A stretch of 64,000 nucleotides of DNA. It comes from Flammula alnicola (Eukaryota; Basidiomycota; Agaricomycetes; Agaricales; Strophariaceae). A program made the position numbers and the translations under genes. Every line of letters begins with the position of its first letter. The stretch's first letter is position 1. Positions 1 through 10,525 of the stretch are shown here, one piece after another. The notes beneath the pieces were generated by a model, which saw nothing but the letters and a program-made list of their open reading frames with translations, did no database searches and had not been told where the DNA came from. The stretch lies in NCBI GenBank assembly GCA_015499995.1, contig JADNRV010000009.1, forward strand, positions 124,001-188,000, read 5' to 3'.

Positions 1-484
1 ACGCAGAATATGCCCCTGCTAGCTCTGCCATTCGACTCAAGAGTGCTGTGATGAGAAAGAGAAGAAAGAACGATGATAGGCCGAATCTCACAGAAAGGAA
101 TCAAACGGAACAGTCCAGTGTTCTCACGCACAGACCTCGGACTTTCTCAGACTTTCTCTCGCACTCAGTCTTGTCACGGAATGTAACTAGTTAACTAATG
201 GTGCGCTGTACGAAACTCATGGAAAACCCATATATATGTATCTAGTACCAACATATCATGAGCGCAACATCCCCAGCCAAAAAGCCTGCTTCGTAACTGC
301 TTGGGAATCGAGGTCTTCATGGGGGACTGCGTACGGAAAGCGATAACAGCATGGCACGATGCATATTTTACTAGGTCTCGATACGGCGTTCTGGAATCAG
401 CAAAATCCAGACGAAGGGTGTCCTTCTTGCGGCTGAAGAGACCACACATGGCAGAACAAATAAACGATACGAGAATGCAACAAT

Positions 485-960
485 ATGAGAATGAAAATCG
501 CTGTGCCTTGCAGAAGCAAGAAGAAGCAGGTTTTCGGCGATCTGTCAACTGTCCACCACCAAGCCGGCTACATAAAGTATGTCGCCGACCTAGAGCTATA
601 CTCCACTCCGAGCCTGCGTCGACATCGAGCAGCGGAACCTATGTATAGCGTGGACGGTAACAAAGTCACTGAAAGATCTGCTTCTCTCTGTTGTGCAGGC
701 GCAAGTACCGTGCGATGTGAGCGAGGGAATGCAAAGGACAAGTAGAAGGGAGGTAAATCTGGTTCGCTATCGCTTGCACAAGCCAGAAGAAGCAGAGCAC
801 GGCAGACACGGGTGGCTGAACAGTCTACCATCAAGGCCAGCCACATAAGTATGTAATTATAAGGAACCTTAATCAACATACCGAGCCTGCATGCAAGCGG
901 AGCAGCGGTAGGTATAAGTTGGACGGTACCAGTATTCCATGCCCTGATGCTCTGCTTCTG
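485..960. repeat. degenerate direct repeat, two units of about 0.2 kb
   Basis: The stretch near 520-680 recurs in weakened form near 780-960. Both units share an 'agaagaagcag' start, a 'cataaagtatgt'/'cataagtatgt' element, then 'ccgagcctgc', 'gagcagcgg' and 'ttggacggta'/'gtggacggta' in the same order. No coding function is visible. The long minus-strand open frame across it has no recognisable domain and is probably chance. Confidence 0.5.
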
Positions 961-2215
961 GTTGGCATACAGTAGCAAAAATGGGGAGAGAAGCAGAGAG
1001 ATGAACAGGCGACATGAGCGCTCACCACAAGCTGGCTGATAGACAAACCTGACTACAAAGTAGACCGCTAGTTCAGAGAGAGACAATACCTGGAGACGAG
1101 GAGGAGAGGGAAGTACGAATGCCCAGTGTCTGAATCATGGCTTCCGCTGGGGTATTTATACATTTTCCTATGTTGACTATTGTCCAGTGTGTTTGTCATG
1201 CCGATGTGGCCCATCTCGAGGTCTTGCATTGTCTGCAACACCCGTTCCCCGAGCCCCATGTCTCTAATTATTATCCTGGTTCTGTGCAATTTTGACCGCT
1301 TGGCCCATGCCCTACTCATGCAGGGGACAGTGAGGGCCAAGGAAATACAAGATAAGAGTAGGCCGTTACAAATGCTTTACATTATTCCATCCCGGGCCGT
1401 CACTTCTAGCTGTGCATGGTGGCCCGTCGCAGTGGCATGAATTCAAATTTGACTCCACCATGCATAGATTGAATAATCATGATATTTCAACGAAAGCATG
1501 TACCTTGTGATAATTGTATGAGCCGGAGGGACCCATCCTTTCGCAGCATAGGTAAAAATTCATAGAGGTAGGTGAGAAGGATGACGAGCAGGCATAAAGA
1601 GGTGCTGTTGGGCGAAATGACGGGTCGTGGATACAGCAAATCGATACCCGTTTTCTCCAAGGATTCGCTATTGTGTTAAATTATTTCTGGTTTACCTATG
1701 AGCTGATATTTGCGAAGGCAGTCTATAACCAAGGCCGCACCTATATTTCAAGTATAAACTACTCCAAAAGACGCCATGTACACCTGCACACTCTGAACGC
1801 CGGTCTTGACCAACAAGTCATAGACAATTCCACCCAGGTACCCAATCACTCCGTTTAAATCTAAAATCTTGGGGCTCGACTTGCATCTTCATTTTCCCGC
1901 TTGTACAAGTGCTCGCATAGATCTCAGTCTGTGTTACATTTTAACATGGTCCTCTTCCGTAGCATACGTGTTTCACTGGCAGTATACTGTACTGTATCTA
2001 GTACCAAACCCAGCTTTCCGTATGGGACCGCCGCTTGGTAACCACCTCATCTCACGTCTATAGAACTTGTCTAGAACCCTTCGCACACTAGAATTGTCCG
2101 AATTCATAAGCAAGTGCATTGGTCAATGATAACAATATGCGTCTAAGTTACCCTGATTATGGGCGGCAGTTCAGTACCATTGCTAAGCTTTCCCATGTCA
2201 TATTGGTAATTACGT
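961..2215. other. intergenic, no gene seen
   Basis: Only short unrelated open frames are present on either strand, with no splice pattern that joins them into a recognisable protein. Confidence 0.5.
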
Positions 2216-2331
2216 CTCCGGAAAAAATCCCGCTGAGAATTTTTACATATAAACTGTCGCCTTGCGTCCATTGCCTGCAGTTGCGATTTACGAATCCTTC
2301 AACCCTCTGCACTAACTAGATCTCGAGCTAC
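2216..2331 (+). promoter_or_regulatory. core promoter and 5' UTR of the first SDR gene
   Basis: A TATAAAC box at 2248-2254 lies 84 bp before the ATG. The whole stretch is nearly repeated before the second SDR gene (5206-5320, TATAAAC at 5238, 83 bp before its ATG). A decayed form lies before the SDR pseudogene (about 19548-19620), where the box reads TACATAT. The copied spacing supports a real promoter; activity is inferred. Confidence 0.55.
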
Positions 2332-3405
2332 ATGTCTTCTTCCAAAGTATACTTTATTACTGGGGCTAACCGTGGTATAGGTAAGGAACCAAGCAAGTTT
2401 CTCTCTTTCGAAGTGCCTAATTGGTCATATCCTAATACTTTGAAGGTTTGGGCCTCGTGAACGAACTCGTATCCAAACATCCAGAAACCATCGTCTTTGC
2501 CGGTGCCCGTGATCCATCGAAAGCGACCTCTTTAAAGGAACTCGCGTCCAAGTACCCAGGAAAGGTTGAAATTGTCAAATTTGTTTCCGGGGACGTAGAA
2601 GGGAACCGGTCTGTTGCCAAGAAAATCAACGAGAAGTATGGGCACGTTGACGTCGTTGTAGCAAATGCAGGTACATCTCCAACGGCCACCTGGTGTTAAC
2701 CTGTCCACTAATATGTTAACCAGCCATTTCGGGTTACATGGCACCGGTGGCAGAGACCTCGGTCGAGGCATTCCGCGAACACTTCGAGGTACGTGATTCA
2801 AAAATGCAAATTGCGACTGTAATATGGTCTTGGCTGCTTGAATTAACGTTTTATCACTCAGGTCAATGTTACCGGCATCCTCGTTCTCTTCCAGGCAGTG
2901 TACGAGCTATTGAAAGCGAGCGTCTCTCCTAAGTTTATTCCCATCTCGTCCGGTGCAGGGAGCTTCACTGCGTACATGGGTGCCTCTCCCGCATATATGG
3001 CCTATGGCGTCAGCAAGGCCGCGCTTAATTGGATGTCCAGAAAAATTCACTTCGAGAACGAGTGGCTTAGTGAGTTCACCCCTTACCCATTATATTAAAA
3101 TTTTACGGTTTATTCATCCTCAATCTTTTCTCAGCCTGCTTTCCGTTGGCTCCAGGCATGGTTGAGACTGATATGGGTGGGTCCTCAGACTTCATTTCGA
3201 TGGTGGACTTCATGCTCATAACATTTTATCCCTAGCAAACGCAAACTTTGGCCTCGACACAAGTGGCGCACTGGCATCTTTTAAGGGAATGATGGTTACT
3301 CCTGCCGTAGCTGGTACTGCGCTCATTAACATTATCGAGGCCTCTACCCGGGAGAAGGATGGTGGAGAGTTTATTAATGTGGACGGTACAAAGATTCCAT
3401 GGTAG
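2332..3405 (+). CDS. short-chain dehydrogenase/reductase (SDR), copy 1
   Basis: NAD(P)-dependent oxidoreductase of the classical SDR family, presumably cytosolic. Exons 2332-2380, 2446-2670, 2724-2788, 2862-3069, 3135-3176 and 3236-3405 join in frame to 252 residues, a normal length. The N-terminus starts directly with the beta strand and the cofactor loop TGANRGIG. A VANAA segment follows, where the family usually has NAG. The active site reads ISSG...YGVSK (Ser, Tyr, Lys present). A PGMVETDM segment follows the active site, as in C-factor-like SDRs. The substrate cannot be read from the sequence. It is a tandem copy of the gene at 5321-6402, with identical intron positions and shared flanks on both sides. 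An OYE relic lies just downstream, so a role in carbonyl reduction next to an ene-reductase-like enzyme is a reasonable inference. Family is certain; biological role is unknown. Confidence 0.93.
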
Positions 3406-3720
3406 TTTTCAATTTCTTTGGGCGTTCTGGAAAATCAGACTGTTGAGATTGCCCGGCGTGGTCAAATTTAGAGCGCAAAACAAATCACCAGTAGCCCCTT
3501 AATGTGCGAGGATATTGTAGCTAATATCTTCGCGATTCAGAGTCTCTTATGTGTCTTATCAGAAACGAAGTCGATCAGATCCGACTTTACCGTGCAAGAA
3601 ACGTTATTGTCGTTACGTGCAGACATTACAAAAGAAATACTGTCTCATGAGATGGGGAAATACAAGTGCGAGAACACGCAGTAACGAATACTTCTGGGCA
3701 CTATGCGACAGAGAATGTAG
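3406..3720. repeat. downstream flank duplicated with the SDR genes
   Basis: The 300 bp after the stop codon matches about 6403-6670 after the second SDR (shared 'tttctttgggcgttctgg', 'gcccggcgtggtca', 'gatattgtagctaatatcttcg', 'tctcatgagatggggaaa'). The unit of duplication therefore runs from about 2215 to 3680 and from about 5200 to 6670. Confidence 0.75.
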
Positions 3721-3768
3721 GGTTTGCGTCCCAACTTTGATTGGCTAAAACAATTCAGAATGAGCCAT
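3721..3768 (-). pseudogene. relic of the start of an old-yellow-enzyme gene
   Basis: Read on the minus strand from 3768, the sequence gives MAHSELF, a stop (codon 3747-3745), then PIKVGTQT. The intact OYE at 17188-18484 begins MADSKLFQPINVGTQT. The match at both DNA and protein level, ending in a premature stop, marks a decayed copy. Nothing more of the gene remains toward 3406. Its start faces the second SDR gene (ATG 5321), the same divergent order as OYE and the SDR pseudogene near 18.5-19.8 kb. Confidence 0.75.
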
Positions 3769-3809
3769 GTTCTTCGAAGGATAAATGCGAGAAGAATTAG
3801 GAAGGGTGG

Positions 3810-3955
3810 ACCTCACCTCTCCCCATGCCCGTCGACAGATTTCATACTTCATTTTTTCACGCAGGACATTGCATGGCTCGGTGCCGTACATCGCGAATGT
3901 ACACCGCGCGACGAATAGCCCGCATTTTTGAGTCAATTCAAGTCATATTGGGTCT
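3810..3955. repeat. dispersed repeat shared with about 16015-16190
   Basis: Both places share 'tttcatacttcatttttt'-like and 'gccgtacatcg' elements and a tail resembling 'gagtcaa...aagtcat'. Both sit just 5' of OYE fragments on the minus strand, and the tail also resembles about 18645-18670 upstream of the intact OYE. It is probably a piece of OYE upstream sequence carried with the copies. Confidence 0.5.
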
Positions 3956-5199
3956 ATAATAAGTGCGCTGACCTCTTCCCCTCTCGATGCAGATCACTCG
4001 TTCGAAGGGGTTAGCAAGAGAAGTAAGAGCCCCCTTTTTCAGGGTGAAGGAATGCGATAAAGTTCGTGTGTCCTGTGCCTGAAGCTTAGGAGTCTTCCGG
4101 TGCAGGTGAGACGGCCGCAATGTCGAGAGTGTTCCGTGGGCGGAGTCCCGTCCGTCAGAGGGCAATAGGGTGCCACGAAAGAATGCACCTCGATAGCCCG
4201 CAGGCGAGCAAGCCAGGTAAATCAGTGATCTCCCACTTTTTCTATCCGGGTGCAATGAACGAGAAAACCCAAGGTTGAAGAAGTCAAATGGTAGATAAAA
4301 TTTAGGTTCACCTCCCATATACATCGTATGGCACCACTGTATTTTAAGTAAAAGATACTCGAAATTTTACCAGGGCAGGTTGGTTCCATCGAAATGCCAA
4401 AACGAGCCTGTCTTCTTGAGCATAAGCGCTTCAGAGATCTTGATGGCAAAAACGATAGGCCAGTTTCGCCTTAGTGAAGTTAGTCTCGACGCAAGACCGT
4501 CCACGCACGACGCACGTGGACGGTCTTGTACTAAAGTCGGTCGCCCAGGAGTGTCAGTGATTAGATCAAATTTGTAGTCTCGAGCGAAAATCAATTCAAA
4601 TTTTGTAGTGGCTCCATCAAATACTAATGAATTGCCCGAAACCGACTCGGAGTTTTGAATCCTGCACCTATTCGCAACGAGTTGGTCAAATTTAAAAATT
4701 TAAAAAAATTTCGATACAGTACATGCAGGAGAATAGTTCTTTCCTTATAAGCTAAATGGCCAGTTCAACCAGAGTTGCGATATTAAATGAAGAAGTCCAA
4801 ACTTTACACTGCCCTGATGAAACCCCGACCTTCTTTGAAGCCCCCTCACGTTTTGTGATGTGATAGAGGGTTGCTTAATTGAGCCTAAGTTTCGCCTAGC
4901 GTTGATGTTCAGCATTTCGTCTGTTTTGTACGTGCCTGGCAACGGAAGGTGTTGGTCACTGACGGCCAGTGCCTCTGACGGCCAACAAACGGCTGCTATG
5001 CAAAGAAGTGTTATGATTGGTCAAAAGGCTCGGCTCCATCCGAAAAAGGCCACCATCATGCATCAACGTTTCGAAACTGGCCTATCGCTTTGCAATCAGC
5101 TGCATGTAAGTACCTGCATATTAGTCAATGATAACAATCTACTTTCGAGTATCTACTATGGAGTACATAGATGCGCCGCAGTTCAGGTACGCGTAACTT
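3956..5199. other. intergenic between OYE relic and second SDR
   Basis: No gene recognised. If the ancestral module was a divergent OYE-SDR pair, this corresponds to its shared intergenic region (compare 18485-19795), though most of the sequence has drifted or been replaced. Confidence 0.4.
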
Positions 5200-5320
5200 T
5201 TACGTCTCTGGAAAAAATGCCGCTGAGATTTTTTACCTATAAACTGTCGCCTTGCGCCCATTGCCTGCGATTTACGAATCCGTCAACCTCTGCATCATTC
5301 AACTCTAGATCCCGAGCTAC
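5200..5320 (+). promoter_or_regulatory. core promoter and 5' UTR of the second SDR gene
   Basis: TATAAAC lies at 5238-5244, 83 bp before the ATG, within a block nearly identical to 2216-2331. The first base-level differences are small deletions that keep the TATA-to-ATG spacing almost unchanged. Confidence 0.55.
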
Positions 5321-6402
5321 ATGTCTTCTTCGAAAGTATACTTTATTACTGGGGCAAATCGTGGTATAGGTAAGTAACCAAGCGAGTTTCTCTCTTTCGA
5401 AAGTGTCTAATTGGTCATATCTTAACACTGTGAAGGTTTGGGCCTCGTGAACGAGCTCGTATCCAAAAATCCAGAAGCCATCGTCTTTGCTGGAGCCCGT
5501 GATCCATCGAAAGCGACCTCTCTACAGGAACTCGCGTCGAAATTCCCTGGAAAGATCGAAATTGTCAAATTTGTTTCCGGGGACGTGGAAGGGAACCAGG
5601 CTGTTGCCAAGCAAATCAACGAGAAGTATGGGCACGTTGACGTCGTGGTAGCAAACGCAGGTACATCTTTGATTTCCACCTTGTTACTATTGTAGCCAAC
5701 CGTCTATTAACATGTTAAACAGGCATTTCTAATTACGTTGCACCGGCGGTAGAGACCTCAGTCGAGGCATTCCGTGAGCACTTCGAGGTGCGCGATTCAG
5801 AAACCTAAATGCTGACTTTTTTATAGTATTAACTCGATGAACTGACGTTTTATAACATAGGTCAACGTTACTGGTGTCCTGGTTCTTTTTCAAGCAGTGT
5901 ACGATGTCTTGAAAGCAAGTGCATCCCCCAAGTTTATTCCGATCTCGTCCGGTGCAGCGAGCACTGCATACATGGGCGCCTCTCCCGCATTTACGGCCTA
6001 TGGTGTCAGCAAGGCCGCTCTTAATTGGCTGTCCAGAAAAATTCACTTCGAGAACGAGTGGCTCAGTGAGTTCATACGTTATTACCCATTACCTTCAAAT
6101 TTGATGGTTTATTCATACTCGATCCTCTCTCAGCCTGTTTTCCGCTGGCCCCAGGCATGGTTGAGACGGATATGGGTGCGTACTTGGACTTCACCTCGAT
6201 GGGGGACTTCATGCTCATAATTTTATGCCTAGCGAACGACAACTTTGGCCGCGACACAAGTGGCATACTCGAATCTCTTAAGGGTATGATGGTTACTCCT
6301 GCCGTAGCTGCTACTGCGCTCGTCAACACTATCGAGGGTTCTACCCGGGAGAAGGATGGTGGAGAGTTTATTAATGTAGATGGCACGAAGATTCCATGGT
6401 AG
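5321..6402 (+). CDS. short-chain dehydrogenase/reductase (SDR), copy 2
   Basis: Tandem paralogue of 2332-3405. Exons 5321-5369, 5436-5660, 5723-5787, 5861-6065, 6134-6175 and 6233-6402 give 251 residues. All six exons match copy 1 in length except exon 4, which is one codon shorter in the loop before the active site. Cofactor loop TGANRGIG and catalytic YGVSK are present. Unlike copy 1 it keeps the usual NAG (VANAGI). Other differences, such as ISNYVAPAV against ISGYMAPVA and an altered C-terminal helix, are conservative, so both copies look functional. The OYE relic at 3721-3768 lies head to head upstream. The reaction is inferred as NAD(P)H-dependent carbonyl reduction or alcohol oxidation; the substrate is unknown. 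Confidence 0.93.
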
Positions 6403-6672
6403 TTTACAATTTCTTTGGGCGTTCTGGCAATTTAGACCGTTCAGATTGCCCGGCGTGGTCAAGTTTTAGACCGCAAAACAAATCGCCAGTAGCACGTTGA
6501 TGTGCGAGGATATTGTAGCTAATATCTTCGTCTCTTATGTCTCTTCTCCGAAACGACATCGATTAGATCCGACGTTACCGTACAAGAAACGTTACATGCA
6601 GACATTACAAAGAAATACAGTCTCATGAGATGGGGAAATACAAGTGCGAAGACACGATGAAATGCACAGTAA

Positions 6673-7570
6673 CTACTTCCGGGCACTGTGCGACAGAGAA
6701 AAATGGCCGTGGTCAGACATTAAGGGTACAAGAGATGTCCACGCAAGCACAACATCAGGGCCGGGAAGGTGTCGTTGAGTACCAGTGAAGCGAGCATGAC
6801 GCTCCTTCAACTCTCTATCGTCCAGGTTCTTCTCGCAAGGCTGCCAAAACAAGAATAGTGTTATTGATGCCACTATTTCGTAGTCAGACAGAGAGGTTCA
6901 TTACCTTGAGAACCCGATGTCGATCAAAGGCGTCTCCGAGACATTTCCTGCTATGCTTCTCCCAGAGGTCCGGATAGTAGCGATTGCGATTATCCATCGC
7001 TTTCAAGCCATCACATCCTCGACACCGCACCCAATGCGGCGAGAAGCAAAAGGCCATGTCGTCGTCGGTGAGTAACTGGATTCTTTCAGATTCTTTCTTG
7101 TTCTTTCCTGGGAGGCGCCGGCGATTCCTCCTCATCGTAGCGGTAACGGGTGAAGATGGGGGTGGTAAAAGACGCCTATGATGCGCAGTAATATTGCGCT
7201 TCGATCGCGCCACTTCCTTTGACTTACAATCTGGCCGCCTCTTGGTGCGCTGGCGCCAGATGTTGATGCACGCGGGTGTATTTCTGAGAGGCGCATCCAC
7301 CGTAGGCTGTAGTTGCTCTGACTCTGACGATTGACCATCGCTCTCCGAGGCAACACTAAGGCCCTCCAAATAATTCGCGGCTTTACAGAGGTCATGCAAA
7401 GTAGGACGAGGAGATAACCCCGTACAACTTTCACGACGCTGGCAATCCAAGGGAGCATTGGGGAGATTTGGTTTGATCCCATGCACAACGGACGAAAAGT
7501 CAGAATAATCGCCCTCAGCTTTGACCAGGAACATGTCAAAAAACGCCGATAACGAGACGTATTTGCCCAT
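6673..7570 (-). CDS. hypothetical protein with a C2HC zinc-finger-like motif
   Basis: Two exons (7570-6905 and 6840-6673) joined by a 64-bp GT-AG intron in phase 0 give 277 residues. I do not recognise a named family. The N-terminal part is serine-rich and acidic. A basic stretch (KRNITAHHRR, MRRNRRRLPGKNKK) follows, then a cysteine/histidine pattern near residues 185-215, C-x2-C-x19-H-x3-C with a Trp three residues before the His. This fits a zinc-binding finger. The basic segments could be nuclear localisation signals, so a nucleic-acid-binding nuclear protein is a possible reading. The start codon opens the only long frame and the reading continues cleanly through the intron, which supports a real gene. 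No homologue is known to me. Confidence 0.7.
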
Positions 7571-7712
7571 TGCTGGGACGGTGAAGCAGGCTTGTTAGAA
7601 GCCTAGGAGAGAATGCCGTGATGCATGTAGTATCAACTTCGATTAGATGTATATAGCGATAGGACGACGGCACGCAGACACAGCCAAAATATCACATTCA
7701 GATAGATCCACC

Positions 7713-7940
7713 CTATGAGTCAATTTGTGTCCTGAACGACGACAATTCTTCCGCCAGCACGTCCTCATATAGTACCTCCTTCCGGATGCGGAAGGCCGTG
7801 AGGTTCGGATGCAACTGTGTGCTGAATTTTATATGCGCTCGTCCTGGTGATAAGGAGATATCGCGGGTGGCAAGGTGGCTCTTCACGCGGAAGAATGTAT
7901 CATAAAACGTGTCTGGACCGTGTTTTCCATGGTTGTACAA
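7713..7940 (-). CDS. possible terminal exon of an unidentified gene
   Basis: A 75-codon open frame on the minus strand has protein-like composition (for example LATRDISLSPGRAHIKFS) and ends at a normal stop. The upstream minus-strand sequence offers several splice acceptors, but I could not join a convincing 5' exon. It may be a fragment or chance. No domain recognised. Confidence 0.25.
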   Translation of the reverse strand: MYNHGKHGPDTFYDTFFRVKSHLATRDISLSPGRAHIKFSTQLHPNLTAFRIRKEVLYEDVLAEELSSFRTQIDS

Positions 7941-8376
7941 CTGCGCTACCCATACTTGGGTTCAGCTTCTGTTCTGCAATAGTACCTGTTACGTAGCGGG
8001 TTCATCAGGTCATTATCGTTCTGACTCGGAGGAGACACAAGTAGAGACCGCAAGTGAAAGACGAGCACATAGCATAAGTGATGTGGGGTTGCGTAACAAC
8101 AAGGTATCTGAAATGCCCATTGCCCCGCCTCGCCAGTGGCAGCTTTCACCCTATGTCACGCACAATCCATTCCCCGGATGCCGCCCGCGGAAACCCTATT
8201 GACAAGTGTTCAAATGTTTAAGCTCGTCTAGAGGTATTGCCGCAGGAGGAGTGAAAACAGATAGAAATGCACTAGCCAAACCGCGATGTTTTCTGACCCA
8301 TACATACGATGCAGGAGACCGCAAAGCCAGCAAGCAGGAAACAGCAAGGAAACAGCCAAGTATCGGATGACCATTC

Positions 8377-9430
8377 ACAAGAGAGCCGCTGAACTGTGCC
8401 CTCGCACGGACCAAGTTATCACGTGGAACGATGACGCGACGGCTTAAACCGTAACGAGTTACGATGGAGAATAGTATTACATTCATACAGAAAAAATAAA
8501 GAACATCATGACCGAATAACGACTGAATATTGAATGTCCAACACAACCCAAAAATAGACCATGAGAGAAACAGCAAAGAAGAGAATTATGCTCACCAAGA
8601 ATTGCAGAGGTCACTGGGATGACTCGAACAATTCTTAGGTGCGCTTGTTTGTGAATGACAGCGAGAAATGAAACTGGTCACGGAGATAAATGTTCAACGT
8701 TCAACGTTCAACCTGCGCTGTGCATGCTAAACATCACGAATGGAGGCGTGGACTAAACCTACATTCGGACAGTTAGTAAAAGTAAAGTGAATTCAGAAAT
8801 TCGCATAAAGTACCTCGGAATATTTAACTCATGTAAACCAAAAGTCTTGGTAAACCCAATCAATTTTTTTCATACGTCTTCCTTGAAGATTCAGATTTCT
8901 CTTCCTTTTCCTGTTGGCGAAGTATTTCTTCGCACAAGAGCATAGCTGCATTACTATCTATGAGATTACTATTTTCTGCAGTCTAAGAGCATAATGAGAC
9001 ATACCTTCGACTTCACGATCACAATATTCGTGGTGCACCTTTAAAGGAGGAAAATCATCGTTGGAGTCAGTAAGGAAAGAATCCCCGTGGATGTTCTTAA
9101 GCTTCTTTCGGGACTACGATATTGATTCAGGTGGGGTTGACAACAGGATCAAGATTCAAATATTCAAGACACACCTCGTCCGAGTCATTTGGCTTCGGTG
9201 TATTTGACAAGCCTGACATTTTCCCGTAAGGTAGAGGTGAAGTGTGTAGGAGGTCTCGATAGCAAAGTCGGCAAAGTCGTAAAAGTCGTAAGGGGACGAC
9301 GACGAGAAGAGGGTCTGGTGTTTGAGGTTGAGTTGCTTCTGGGCTCGATTGTCTCTGGACTCATATTTTGGATGCTTCCGAGACATGATTCAGAAATGTT
9401 TGGTTCGTTCCAAGTCGCCATTCCACTGCC
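8377..9430. repeat. 1.1-kb tandem duplication, left unit
   Basis: This unit is repeated at about 9465-10525, with an offset of 1.09-1.12 kb that varies through small indels. Shared blocks include 'gaatagtattacattc', 'gagaattatgctcaccaag', 'ggaggcgtggactaaa', 'attcagatttctcttcctt', 'gattcaggtggggttga' and 'aggaggtctcgatagcaaa'. Each unit carries one copy of the small gene described at 8860-9219. Confidence 0.85.
8860..9219 (-). CDS. small hydrophilic protein of unknown function, copy 1
   Basis: Three exons (9219-9175, 9113-9005, 8957-8860) splice in frame through 61- and 47-bp GT-AG introns to an 83-residue protein that starts MSGLSNTPKPNDSDE. It contains a central HHEYCDREVE segment and a charged C-terminal helix with LLCEEILRQQEKEEK, and ends KTYEKN. 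No single open frame covers it, so it is easily missed. The duplicate at 9938-10338 keeps exons 1 and 2 in frame: the start is kept, exon 1 differs by one residue, and exon 2 gains five codons without a frameshift. This pattern suggests selection on a coding sequence. No domain or signal peptide is visible and the function is unknown. Confidence 0.55.
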
Positions 9431-9464
9431 AGTATTTAAACTGAGCAAGCGTCAGCTGCTGGAC

Positions 9465-10525
9465 AGTGCCCTCGCACAGACCACATGGCGCGTTGACGCC
9501 TAATTTCCCGACCGCTTAAACGAGTTATGACGCAGAATAGTATTACATTCGTACAGAAGAAGTAAAGGACACCGGATAATGAGTGAGTGTCCAACACCAC
9601 AAAAAAATAGACGATGAGAGAAACAAAGAAGAGAATTATGCTCACCAAGAATTGCAGAGTATCAGACTGGGTCATTGGGATGACTCGAACAATTCTTGGG
9701 TGAGAAAAAGCCCTTGTCTGTGAATGACAGCGAGAAATCAAGCTCGTCACGAAATAAAGGTTCAGCCTGCGCTGTGCATACTAACATCACGAATGGAGGC
9801 GTGGACTAAATCGTACATTCGGACAGTTAGTAAAAGTAAAGTGAATTCAGAAATTTGCATACCGGAACATTCAACTCATGTAAACTGAAGGTCTCTTTAA
9901 ACCCGATTATTTTTTTTCATGCGTCTTCCTTGAAGATTCAGATTTCTCTTCCTTTTCCCGTTAGCGAAGTATTTCTTCCCACAAGAGCTGCCAGTGAGGC
10001 CCAGCTGCAGCCAATGAGAACGCCCAGATATCCCCCGTGGGAAATGCCAAGACACCACTTTCAATTGTTATAATAGATTACCATTTTCCGCAGTCTAAGA
10101 GCATCATGAGACATACCTTCGACTCGACGATCACAATATTCGTGGTGCATCTTTATAGGAGGACTTGATATCTGTTGAAAATCACCGTTGGAGTGAGTAA
10201 GGAAAGAATCTCCGTCGACATTCTTAACCGTCTTTCGAGACTATGATATCGATTCAGGTGGGGTTGATAACAGGATCAAGATTCAAGACACACCTCGTCC
10301 GAGTCATTTGGCTTCGGTGTATTCGACAATCCTGCCATTTTCCCGTAAGATAGAGATGGAGTGTGTAGGAGGTCTCGATAGCAAAGTCGGCAAAGTCGTA
10401 AGGGGACGACGAGTCGACGACGAGAAGAGGGTGTAGTGTTTGAGGTTGAGTTGCTTCTGGGCTCGATTGTCTCTGGACTCATTTTGGATGCTTCCGAGAC
10501 AAGATTCAGAAACGGTTGGTTCGTC
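9465..10525. repeat. 1.1-kb tandem duplication, right unit
   Basis: Direct repeat of 8377-9430. It differs by many substitutions and short indels, including an unmatched block of about 70 bp (about 9985-10055) that replaces the start of exon 3 of the small gene. Confidence 0.85.
9938..10338 (-). pseudogene. small protein gene, copy 2, altered or broken C-terminus
   Basis: Exon 1 (10338-10294, MAGLSNTPKPNDSDE) and exon 2 (10240-10117) match copy 1 at 8860-9219 and stay in frame. The third exon is disturbed: an inserted block removes the original acceptor region, and the original frame meets a TAA (ctt cgc taa) soon after. Splicing to a different acceptor could give a short alternative tail ending at 9938. 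It is either a recent pseudogene or a paralogue with a new C-terminus. Confidence 0.5.

Noticed and set aside
568..1086. 172-codon minus-strand open frame
   Set aside because: It runs across a degenerate direct repeat, has no recognisable domain, and low-complexity hydrophobic composition; likely chance.
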